Shown: piece by piece, positions 29,245-36,542 of the stretch
Numbering within the stretch: the first letter of the stretch is position 1
How the letters are laid out: every line of letters begins with the position of its first letter
DNA from: Bacteroides sp. 224
GTDB taxonomy: Bacteria; Bacteroidota; Bacteroidia; Bacteroidales; Bacteroidaceae
Assembly: GCF_010500995.1 (NCBI RefSeq)
Contig: NZ_QVMK01000001.1
Location: 1-64,000 of the forward strand
Length of the DNA: 64,000 bases
Direction: 5' to 3'
The notes under the pieces: model-generated
Seen by the model: the letters and a program-made list of their open reading frames with translations, nothing else
What the model was told of the DNA's origin: nothing
Databases searched by the model: none
Program-made: the position numbers and the translations under genes

Positions 29245-29342
29245 ATGAGCCATTAAACACTTAAATGAGCCGATAAATACTGATAATGAGCCGATAAAAC
29301 AAAGTTGATGAGCCATTAAATGTAGCTAATGAGCCAATAAAT
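29245..29342. repeat. Five ~21-bp repeats with the word ATGAGCC
   Basis: ATGAGCC begins at 29245, 29265, 29286, 29308 and 29329 (steps 20, 21, 22, 21), each followed by an (A/G)ATAAA or ATTAAA stretch. The array ends about 50 bases before the primase-helicase start codon. The iteron-like look and the position before a replication-type gene suggest origin function or autoregulation, which is inference. Confidence 0.8.
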
Positions 29343-29390
29343 AAAATCCTGAAACTATTGAAAGATAATCAACTGATTTGAAAACAAACA

Positions 29391-31475
29391 ATGAAGATAA
29401 CCACCTATAGGAACGTTGGCGAAACACAAACACAACGCACAGTAGAATTAGAAACGGCTTTGGAAGCCATACGCACCGAAATAAAATCACGACCGGTATC
29501 TGCCTTGCGCGATAGCTTGGCTCATACAACTTCTGATAGGAGGAATGACTTTGCCAATAAACTACCGGTATGGGTGTTTGGTGGCGTATTCAACAAAAAA
29601 GAAGGTCGGCAGGAGTTGATTGCTTACAACGGGTTAATCATGCTCGAAATAAATAAGCTGGCTCACCCGAAAGAGGCGAAACAGTTGCGAGATCTTGCCT
29701 CCAAGCTTCCCCAAACGTTAGTAGCCTTTGTTGGCTCGAGTGGAAGAAGCGTCAAGATAATTGTTCCTTTTACATTGCCTGATGGTAGCCTTCCTCAGAA
29801 AACGGAATTGATCCGTTGGTTCCACGCGCAGGCATACAAAGAAGCTGTGAAGTGGTATCAACCCCAAATGAAGAGGGAAATTGAACTTAAAAAGCCGGTG
29901 GTAGAGCGCGGATGCCGTTTATCATTCGATCCCGACTTATATTATAATCCTCGGGCAGCAGCCATTCATCTGGAACAGCCTTTGCGGATGCCTGCCGAAA
30001 CTACTTACGAAGAGGCTCAGCAGACTATTAGTGATCCTCTGCAAAGATTATTGCCTGGATACGAGCGTAACCGAATTATTTCTACCCTGTTTGATACCTG
30101 CCTGGTAGATGCATTGGAAAAGGTAGGAGGGGTAGATTGGCAGAACGATGAATTAAAGCCCTTTTTTATTAAATTAGCCGAGAACTGTTATCAGTCGGGG
30201 ATACCCGAAGAGGAAGCCGTGAAGTGGACGCTCTTGCACCGCGGCTTGAAGAAATATGATATTCAGGTACGGGCTAATTTCAGAAGCACCTATTCGCTGG
30301 GTAAAAAGTTGGGAGGAAAACCCTGCATTTCCTCCTCTATGACATTGGTAGCGCAATTAGATGAATTTATGCAACGAAGGTACCAACTCCGGTACAACAC
30401 CATCAAAGCAACGGTGGAGTACCGGGAACTGAAATCTTTTTACTTTGATTTTCGTCCGCTTACCAAACAGGCCATGAACAGTATCTCCCTGAATGCAACG
30501 GCCGAAGGAATAAATGCCTGGGATGCAGACATAAAACGCTACCTCTATTCGGATAGAGTGCCGGTACATAATCCCATTGAAGATTATCTCTTCTCATTGC
30601 CTGTCTGGGATGGTAAAGACCGGATCAGGAAACTGGCCTCTTGCATAAAATGTAAGAATGACCGATGGGGCGATTTATTTTATACCTGGTTTCTTTCGAT
30701 GGTAGCACACTGGCAACAGATAGACCATCGCCATGCCAACAGCACACTGCCATTGTTAGTTGGTAATCAGGGATGTGGTAAGTCTACTTTTTGCCTGAAC
30801 CTGCTTCCTCCCGAACTGCGCGATTATTATACCGACAGTATTGATTTTAGTAATCGCCGGAATGTAGAACTGGCATTGGGACGATTTGCCTTAATAAATA
30901 TGGATGAGTTCGATTCTATCAGCCCTTCTTACCAGGGTTTTATGAAACATATCCTTCAGAAAGCAGTGGTACAAACCCGCTTACCTTATGCGGGTACTAC
31001 CGAAGCTATTCGTCGGTATGCCACCTTCATTGCTACCAGCAATAATTTTGATTTGCTGTCCGACCCCACCGGAAACCGTCGTTTTATTTGTGTGGAAGTA
31101 GAAGGAATTATCGACTATACTCAGCCGATAGATTATTCGCAACTCTATGCACAGGCGATACATGCCATTCGCAATAATGAAAGATATTGGTTCACTCACG
31201 AGGAGGAGGCTTATATAACTTCTTGCAATCAGCGGTTCTTGCGCACGATGCCCGAGGAAGAAATGATTCATACCTATTTCCGTGCTCCGGCAAATGGCGA
31301 GAGCTGTGAGGAACTTACCTGTGCACAAATGCTGGAACGTATCCGAATGAAACATCCGGGATTTAAGTACACCCGCACAGTGGCTATAACCTTGGGGCGT
31401 TCACTGAAAAGTGCATTTGATTCCCGAAGAATGACTAAAGGAACTGTTTATAAGGTAGTGGAGATTCTTGCTTAA
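29391..31475 (+). CDS. VirE/VapE-type primase-helicase (BT4734-like)
   Basis: 694-residue replication-type protein. About residues 40-215 match the BT4734/BF3469-like N-terminal domain found in Bacteroides mobile DNA (VAFVGSSGRSVKIIVPF; RLSFDPDLYYNP), which resembles an archaeo-eukaryotic primase fold. About 220-310 is a helical primase-C-terminal-like segment. About 400-620 is the VirE (VapE) superfamily-3-like helicase: Walker A GNQGCGKST at 458-466, Walker B with Asp505-Glu506, a sensor ATSNN near 545, and NRRFI with the arginine-finger region. It stands alone, with no integrase or relaxase beside it, between arrays upstream and an inverted repeat 8 bases after the stop. The start follows from the domain border; no clear promoter was found. 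Confidence 0.82.
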   Translation: MKITTYRNVGETQTQRTVELETALEAIRTEIKSRPVSALRDSLAHTTSDRRNDFANKLPVWVFGGVFNKKEGRQELIAYNGLIMLEINKLAHPKEAKQLRDLASKLPQTLVAFVGSSGRSVKIIVPFTLPDGSLPQKTELIRWFHAQAYKEAVKWYQPQMKREIELKKPVVERGCRLSFDPDLYYNPRAAAIHLEQPLRMPAETTYEEAQQTISDPLQRLLPGYERNRIISTLFDTCLVDALEKVGGVDWQNDELKPFFIKLAENCYQSGIPEEEAVKWTLLHRGLKKYDIQVRANFRSTYSLGKKLGGKPCISSSMTLVAQLDEFMQRRYQLRYNTIKATVEYRELKSFYFDFRPLTKQAMNSISLNATAEGINAWDADIKRYLYSDRVPVHNPIEDYLFSLPVWDGKDRIRKLASCIKCKNDRWGDLFYTWFLSMVAHWQQIDHRHANSTLPLLVGNQGCGKSTFCLNLLPPELRDYYTDSIDFSNRRNVELALGRFALINMDEFDSISPSYQGFMKHILQKAVVQTRLPYAGTTEAIRRYATFIATSNNFDLLSDPTGNRRFICVEVEGIIDYTQPIDYSQLYAQAIHAIRNNERYWFTHEEEAYITSCNQRFLRTMPEEEMIHTYFRAPANGESCEELTCAQMLERIRMKHPGFKYTRTVAITLGRSLKSAFDSRRMTKGTVYKVVEILA

Positions 31476-31483
31476 AGGGAAAT

Positions 31484-31606
31484 ATGATAGATAAATGGTA
31501 GATATTTTTCTTAAATCATAGTGCTATCATAGGTGCAAGCTGGTGATATAGAGGTGATTACGGTGTTTATGATGGCAATGATAGCAGTTTGGTGCAATCT
31601 TTTCTG
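31484..31606. repeat. Right inverted repeat of the VirE-gene unit
   Basis: Inverted partner of 28990-29113. The 24-base block 31491-31514 is a perfect match; further blocks are 31484-31490, 31515-31532, 31569-31591 and 31599-31606. It begins 8 bases after the primase-helicase stop. TGCTATCAT or its complement recurs at 31522 and around 31579. No target-site duplication was seen directly outside either end. Confidence 0.85.
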
Positions 31607-31648
31607 TATGAACTATACTTTAAAAATGTATCTTTCCTCTATAAATAA

Positions 31649-31719
31649 ATTGAACACAGAGACACGAAGACACAGAGGTTTTGATATAATCTCTGTATCT
31701 CCGTGTCTCTGTGTTCAAT
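31649..31719. repeat. Inverted repeat (copy B of the 1.3-kb hairpin)
   Basis: Arms 31649-31677 and 31691-31719 pair at 27 of 29 positions around a 13-base loop. The arm sequence (TTGAACACAGAGACACGAAG) is nearly that of copy A at 1317-1403. It lies 43 bases outside the right inverted repeat of the VirE-gene unit. Such hairpins may form in RNA or DNA; whether copies are mobile is unknown. Confidence 0.8.
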
Positions 31720-31794
31720 ATTATTTTATTCGACTCGCTTATAAATCCTTATTTTTATGTACATTTGTAATGGTAACCAATTAGATATGAACTT

Positions 31795-32031
31795 ATGGCA
31801 ATCGGAAAATTAGATAAAGAAACGAGCGATAAAATTAGTTTTATCAGTTTTATTATTCCTGAATTTGCTCTTGCTTATAAAATGAATGTACAAAAGGCAT
31901 ATCAATATTTGAAAAAGTATGGTGGTATTGATTATCTAAATAAACATTGGTGGGCATTGCACACCGACAATCCGTTTTGGGCAGTTAGAAGCATGTATGA
32001 AATTTGCCATAAAAACGGAGGTGCAATATGA
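31795..32031 (+). CDS. DUF3791 protein (antitoxin-like)
   Basis: 78-residue protein matching DUF3791, small proteins found in Bacteroidetes and Firmicutes beside DUF3990 genes in presumed toxin-antitoxin operons. The ISFIIPEFALAYKMN and YLKKYGGIDYLNKHW segments carry the family look. No DUF3990 gene follows; instead the same reading frame continues after the TGA stop into a second conserved-looking stretch. The first ATG was taken as start. Function as an orphan antitoxin is inference. Confidence 0.65.
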   Translation: MAIGKLDKETSDKISFISFIIPEFALAYKMNVQKAYQYLKKYGGIDYLNKHWWALHTDNPFWAVRSMYEICHKNGGAI

Positions 32032-32247
32032 GGGTTTGAAAAAACAAGAAGTATAGAATATGAAATTGCTGATATTGGTGAACCATTATTGGAGCAATTA
32101 GTAATAGACTTTAATATTGACGAGGAAAAGGCAACAGATATATTTTATTCTTCCAAAACATTTACACAGCTTTCCGATGCAATGACCAATCTGTATAAAA
32201 AATCGTGGCAGGAAATATACGAATTATTAAAAAAGGAATTGAAATAG
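32032..32247 (+). pseudogene. Start-less remnant of a second small operon protein
   Basis: Directly after the TGA at 32029-32031 the same frame stays open for 71 codons to a TAG at 32245-32247. It encodes a plausible helical protein (SIEYEIADIGEPLLEQL, then FTQLSDAMTNLYKKSWQEIY) but has no ATG near its beginning. I recall such sequences as part of DUF3791/DUF3990 operons, so the simplest reading is that a deletion removed the gene between and the start of this one. Stop-codon read-through is the alternative. Confidence 0.5.
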
Positions 32248-32296
32248 GACGGTATCTACTAACATACGAATATATCCTGTTGTAGAAGATAGTTTG

Positions 32297-35200
32297 CTAT
32301 AGTGCCTTCGTATGCTTCACCCTAAACTCTCCCGGCGTACATCCATACTTCTCTTTAAAGGCTTTAAAGAAAGAGGCTTTATTGCTAAAGCCTGAGTAAA
32401 CAAACACCTCGTCGATGGTTTTCTTTGAAGTAATCAGCATATTTTGGGTTAAATGGAGGCGACTCTCTTTAATAATGGTTGTCGGGCTCTCTTCGCCTAT
32501 TTCTTCCAGTTTCCGATACAAGCTTCGGGTACTTATGTCGAGTTGTTTGGCTAATACACGAGGAGTAAGATTTTTATCGGATATATTGTCATTGATTACT
32601 TTGAATAAGGCAGCCATAAACTTCTTATGATCTTTGTGAGTAATCTTACCCGCATTTTTTTCGAGCGAACTTATGGGAGAGTTAAAATAATCTTTCAGAA
32701 TTTCCTTTCGTTCCATCATCTGTAATACAGAAATCCGGAGGTATTCAGCATTAAACGGCTTGGTAATATACATCTCTGCACCTGCCGATAAGGCTGATAT
32801 TTGCGCGTCCATCTCATAATTTCCCGACACCATGATGATAGGGATATGTGCTGTTTCTTTATCGGATTTCAGTTGATGAATCAACTCAATACCGTTTACT
32901 TCATTCATCATCTGATCGCAGATGATTATATTGGGGTACACCTCATTCAATATCTCATTCAGCTTTCTGGGTTCTTTTAAGGTGATTACGTTGAAATCTT
33001 TGATAAAAAGATCGCCGATAAACCACAATATTTCTATTTCGTCGTCTATCACAAGAATAGTCGGTTTGGCTTTATTGAATTCGTAAACAGGCAGATTAAA
33101 AGCCGGTTGAACTTCTATCTTGGGTATATATTCGGTGGCTATTACTTTGGCAGGAGGGGTAGAGGGTAACTCCATAGCAGGTAGAACAAGCGTGAAAAGT
33201 ACTCCGTAATCAGGAATGTTTTCAATTCGAATCGTTCCTTTCAGCAGTTTGGCCATGTTATAAGAGATAGCCATTCCCAGTCCTTTCCTTGAAACATCTC
33301 GTCCGTTCTGGTTCTCGAAGTTGTCGAGAACTGTGTAGCGATTGAATACATGCTTGAAGTTCTCTTCCCGGATGAAACTTCCTTCATTGGCAACTCGTAC
33401 AATAAGATTTTCCGGATCATCATTCTCAATCTCAATCCTGATGCACATCCCGTCGGGGGTGTACTTAAATGCATTGGATAGCAAATTGATGAGGATAGTC
33501 GACAAGAAAACCTTATCCGAGTTCCAAGTAACAGAGTTGGGTATCTTTTTCAGGAAATTGATGTTTCTGGACTTAGCCATATCGGCAAATGTATCGGCTA
33601 CGTTGTTGGCAAGTGTCGTAATAGGAAGAGATTCAATTCGCAACTCCCGGTTACCTGTTTCTATCTTGCGGAATTCTATTAATTCGTTAATCAGGTTATT
33701 AAGACGTTCTGCATTGGTTTGAATCATCTGCACGTATTTAACTACCGACTTATCGAGGTTTTTAGTAGTCAATATTCGTTCGCAAGGGCCATATATTAAA
33801 GTAAGTGGTGTACAAAACTCATGTGCGATGTTGGTGAAGAAACGAAGTTTAGATTCAAATACATTTCGTTGATGCAGTTTCTCTATCTCATTTAGCTTTT
33901 CTTGCTTTTTGCGATTGGTGTATGCTGTATACGAGCGAATCAGAACGGCTATCAACCCCAATAAAAGAAGTGTGTAAATAATGTAAGCCCAAGTGGTGGT
34001 ATACCAAGGATCTCTGATGTGTATGGGGATGGAATATACTTCGCTTTCCATTTCGTAGGCACTGTTGTAATACTTCACTTGCAGGGTGTACTTGCCCGGA
34101 GCCATGTTGGTGAAAGAAATAAGATTCTCTTTTCCATTATTAATCCACTGGTTATTGATGCCTTCCAGACGGTAGGAATACATATTATTGTTCCCGTTCA
34201 GATAATCAACGGCAATGAAAGAAATAGAGAAAAAGTTCTGGTCATATTGAAGAGACAATACATTTTTGTTTTTCTCTTTGATTAGGTATTTCTGAATGTT
34301 ATGCTGTTCTCCAAGAATAGAAAGCTGACTGAAATAAACAGGAGGCAAGTACACCTCTTCGGGTTTGCCGTTGGCCTGTATGGAAACAAAGCCATTAACT
34401 CCGCCAAAGAATAATGTATTGTTTTTCTCGTCCAGATAGGAAGCCCCATCGCTGAACTCCGTTACCGAAAGTCCGTCATTGTATCCGTAAGAGCGAAAGA
34501 TCTTTCGTTGGGTATCGAAGTTGATAAGTCCGAGGTTGGTACTTAGCCAGAAAGAGCATCCTTTTGTTTTTATAATATCATGAATGGTATTATTGGGGAA
34601 ACCCTCTTGTGCATCAAATAGCTCGTAAGAGTTTTCGGATTTGTATTTAATCAATCCTGCGGTAGTTCCGAAAAGGTAATTTCCCAGACTATCTTTATCC
34701 ATCGCTAATACATTATTTAAAGAAGCATTTTGATAACTGTTGCTAAAGAAAGGAATAAGTCCGTTGGCATCAGCACGATAAGTAAATACTCCATATCCTT
34801 TATTGGCAAAGAAGATGGTTGAATCGTTCTCGGCAAAGATGGAAAAGAAGTAATTCGATTCAAAATCTTTATTATTAATGACATAGTGCCGGATATCTTC
34901 CAGTACAATGGTTGACCCTACCGATTTAATCTTTGCCTTTATAATTCCCATCCCGACGCTTGCCAGCCATAATTCCGAATTCCCGGTTTCATGAATATCA
35001 TGAATGTACTTGAAAGGCCGACCATCAACCATCAACTGTATTCTTCTTATTTTATGATCGCGAAAAGAGTAATAGTTCAATCCTTCCTCGTCTCCAATCC
35101 ACAAAATATGCTGTTTGCTTTCTGCAAAACAATATACGGCATTACTGCCAAGCCCATTGCCGATGGTAAGATGTTCCAATGGGCTGTCGGTAATATTGTT

Positions 35201-36319
35201 ATCAGGGTGATAATTGCGAAACTTTAAGATGCCATTTCCTTTGGTTCCTACCCAGAGTGTTCGTTCATCATCCCAGAATAAAGCTCTGACGGGGCGTTTG
35301 GCTTTCTGCATATCAAGCACCACAGGCTTTATGGAGTAAAGCGGATCCGAGTAGATGTATACTCCCTGCCCATCTGTTCCAATCCATACAATGTCTTGCG
35401 ATTGATCCCTCTTCAGGCAAAACACTCCGCAATTAATGTCGATGTATTGAGGCTTGTATATTTGGCTTTTGGTTTCTTTTTCCAAACGAATAACTCCGTC
35501 CATTACAAAACCAACAAAGAAATCGTCGTGATGCTTGATGATGGAAGATATTTTTCCACGTTTCAGTATTTCCTTCTTCATATTACAGATATATGTGCGC
35601 TGTTTGTTGTCTGTATTGTAGGAATAGAAATCATGTTCGGAGTTGATATAGTTAATACAATTGTTATCATAAAAGCAATATGATAAGTTTAAGTTGAATG
35701 GAATACTTTCCTGGCTCTGTGGTATAAGTGTTATATCTCCGTTGGGTTGGTTTTTTATTTCGTAGCAACTGCCATACGATTTCATGATAATCCACATATA
35801 ATTATTCTTATCTATGAAGAACGAAAGAATATCCGAGTAAGGTATCCCCGATAAATTGAGTTCGCGAAACGACTGGCTTTCTTTGTGATAATAATGAATG
35901 CTGTTGCTCTTATTAATAATGAATAGTGTGCCATCTTTATCTTTCTCCATAAAGAATAACTTATTAAACTGGTTGTATGGAGTAATGACTCCCGTTTCGT
36001 TATTAAGCATATTCAAGCCATAATAAGTTTGAATCCAATAAGTGTTTTTGTTGGTGTAAACTATTTTGTCGATGAGATTGCCCGATAAGTAATTAGAGAC
36101 TCCTTCTGCTTGCGGCGATTGAATCTGTTTGCCATCATACAGATTCAAACCATCGCAAGTTCCTATCCACATCACACCTTGTTCATCTTGGCAAAGAGAT
36201 GTAATAGATGTATTCGACATGTACTCTTTATTGGCTAATTGCTTTAAATTGTAAGCATTGGCAGTAAAAGAGAGTGCCAACAATAAATAGGTAAATCCAA
36301 TTCCAAGTATTCTGTTCAT
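32297..36319 (-). CDS. Hybrid two-component sensor/AraC regulator of the mannan locus
   Basis: One-protein signalling system of the Bacteroides HTCS type. Signal peptide about 1-23; periplasmic two-component-propeller repeats (reg_prop; MWIGTCDGLNLYD is the first clear one) to about 700 and a Y_Y_Y domain (about 705-770); one membrane helix near 776-797; histidine kinase with His833 in NIAHEFCTPLTLI; HATPase (about 940-1055); receiver domain with Asp1135 in IIICDQMM; AraC-type HTH in the last 100 residues. I start at 36319 because 36352 lies within the predicted -10 element and only 36319 begins a proper signal peptide. It should sense mannan oligosaccharides and activate the divergent genes. 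Confidence 0.92.
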   Translation of the reverse strand: MNRILGIGFTYLLLALSFTANAYNLKQLANKEYMSNTSITSLCQDEQGVMWIGTCDGLNLYDGKQIQSPQAEGVSNYLSGNLIDKIVYTNKNTYWIQTYYGLNMLNNETGVITPYNQFNKLFFMEKDKDGTLFIINKSNSIHYYHKESQSFRELNLSGIPYSDILSFFIDKNNYMWIIMKSYGSCYEIKNQPNGDITLIPQSQESIPFNLNLSYCFYDNNCINYINSEHDFYSYNTDNKQRTYICNMKKEILKRGKISSIIKHHDDFFVGFVMDGVIRLEKETKSQIYKPQYIDINCGVFCLKRDQSQDIVWIGTDGQGVYIYSDPLYSIKPVVLDMQKAKRPVRALFWDDERTLWVGTKGNGILKFRNYHPDNNITDSPLEHLTIGNGLGSNAVYCFAESKQHILWIGDEEGLNYYSFRDHKIRRIQLMVDGRPFKYIHDIHETGNSELWLASVGMGIIKAKIKSVGSTIVLEDIRHYVINNKDFESNYFFSIFAENDSTIFFANKGYGVFTYRADANGLIPFFSNSYQNASLNNVLAMDKDSLGNYLFGTTAGLIKYKSENSYELFDAQEGFPNNTIHDIIKTKGCSFWLSTNLGLINFDTQRKIFRSYGYNDGLSVTEFSDGASYLDEKNNTLFFGGVNGFVSIQANGKPEEVYLPPVYFSQLSILGEQHNIQKYLIKEKNKNVLSLQYDQNFFSISFIAVDYLNGNNNMYSYRLEGINNQWINNGKENLISFTNMAPGKYTLQVKYYNSAYEMESEVYSIPIHIRDPWYTTTWAYIIYTLLLLGLIAVLIRSYTAYTNRKKQEKLNEIEKLHQRNVFESKLRFFTNIAHEFCTPLTLIYGPCERILTTKNLDKSVVKYVQMIQTNAERLNNLINELIEFRKIETGNRELRIESLPITTLANNVADTFADMAKSRNINFLKKIPNSVTWNSDKVFLSTILINLLSNAFKYTPDGMCIRIEIENDDPENLIVRVANEGSFIREENFKHVFNRYTVLDNFENQNGRDVSRKGLGMAISYNMAKLLKGTIRIENIPDYGVLFTLVLPAMELPSTPPAKVIATEYIPKIEVQPAFNLPVYEFNKAKPTILVIDDEIEILWFIGDLFIKDFNVITLKEPRKLNEILNEVYPNIIICDQMMNEVNGIELIHQLKSDKETAHIPIIMVSGNYEMDAQISALSAGAEMYITKPFNAEYLRISVLQMMERKEILKDYFNSPISSLEKNAGKITHKDHKKFMAALFKVINDNISDKNLTPRVLAKQLDISTRSLYRKLEEIGEESPTTIIKESRLHLTQNMLITSKKTIDEVFVYSGFSNKASFFKAFKEKYGCTPGEFRVKHTKAL

Positions 36320-36349
36320 AATGCAAGATCTGTTTGTTTTAGCGTTCAA

Positions 36350-36357
36350 CAAAGGTA
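36350..36357 (-). promoter_or_regulatory. -10 element of the HTCS gene
   Basis: CAAAGGTA on the plus strand reads TACCTTTG on the minus strand, an exact TAnnTTTG match 30 bases from the chosen ATG, the same arrangement as before GH105. No clear -33 element. Confidence 0.5.
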
Positions 36358-36400
36358 TTTAAAAGGAACTGAATATTCTCCGAGTATTGGCACTTAAAAG

Positions 36401-36442
36401 TAAATCTGCGTGCCAAAGTATTAAACCTGCGTGCCAAGAGCT
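36401..36442. promoter_or_regulatory. Candidate HTCS operator 1 (two 21-bp direct repeats)
   Basis: Units begin at 36401 (TAAATCTGCGTGCCAAAGTA) and 36422 (TAAACCTGCGTGCCAAGAGC). The same element occurs at 44966-45007. An inverted TTGGCAC lies one period further upstream at 36388. The 21-bp step fits a dimer of AraC-type domains reading one face of the helix. The second unit starts exactly 64 bp before the TATTTTCG at 36486. Confidence 0.7.
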
Positions 36443-36485
36443 AATTTAATTCTTAATTAATATGTGTAGTGAAGAAATTCTATCT

Positions 36486-36493
36486 TATTTTCG
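36486..36493 (+). promoter_or_regulatory. -10 element of mannan operon 1
   Basis: TATTTTCG, close to TAnnTTTG, exactly 64 bp from the start of the second operator unit, just as TAATTTCG is at the second mannan operon. It places transcription start near 36500 and so supports the ATG at 36543 over the one at 36462. Confidence 0.6.
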
Positions 36494-36542
36494 TTGTGTG
36501 TTTAAGAATCCACAAATTAACTATTATAATAACTATATTATC

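Noticed and set aside
29110..29316. Leftward open frame of 68 codons over the CCCGGG array
   Set aside because: It is a by-product of the 23-bp repeats, which are not a multiple of three, and has no neighbours on that strand.
29136..29342. Possible CRISPR array
   Set aside because: Repeats are 7-14 bases at 21-23-bp steps with spacers of 7-15 bases, too short for CRISPR, and no cas gene is near.
28990..31606. Classical insertion sequence
   Set aside because: Inverted ends are present but the gene has primase and helicase motifs, not a transposase, and no target duplication is visible.
31533..31784. Open frame of 83 codons after the VirE-type gene
   Set aside because: It starts inside the right inverted repeat and runs through the hairpin repeat at 31649-31719; the translation has no protein character.
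36462..36542. Upstream ATG for the first GH92 gene
   Set aside because: It lies before the predicted -10 element and would put a polar stretch ahead of the signal peptide.
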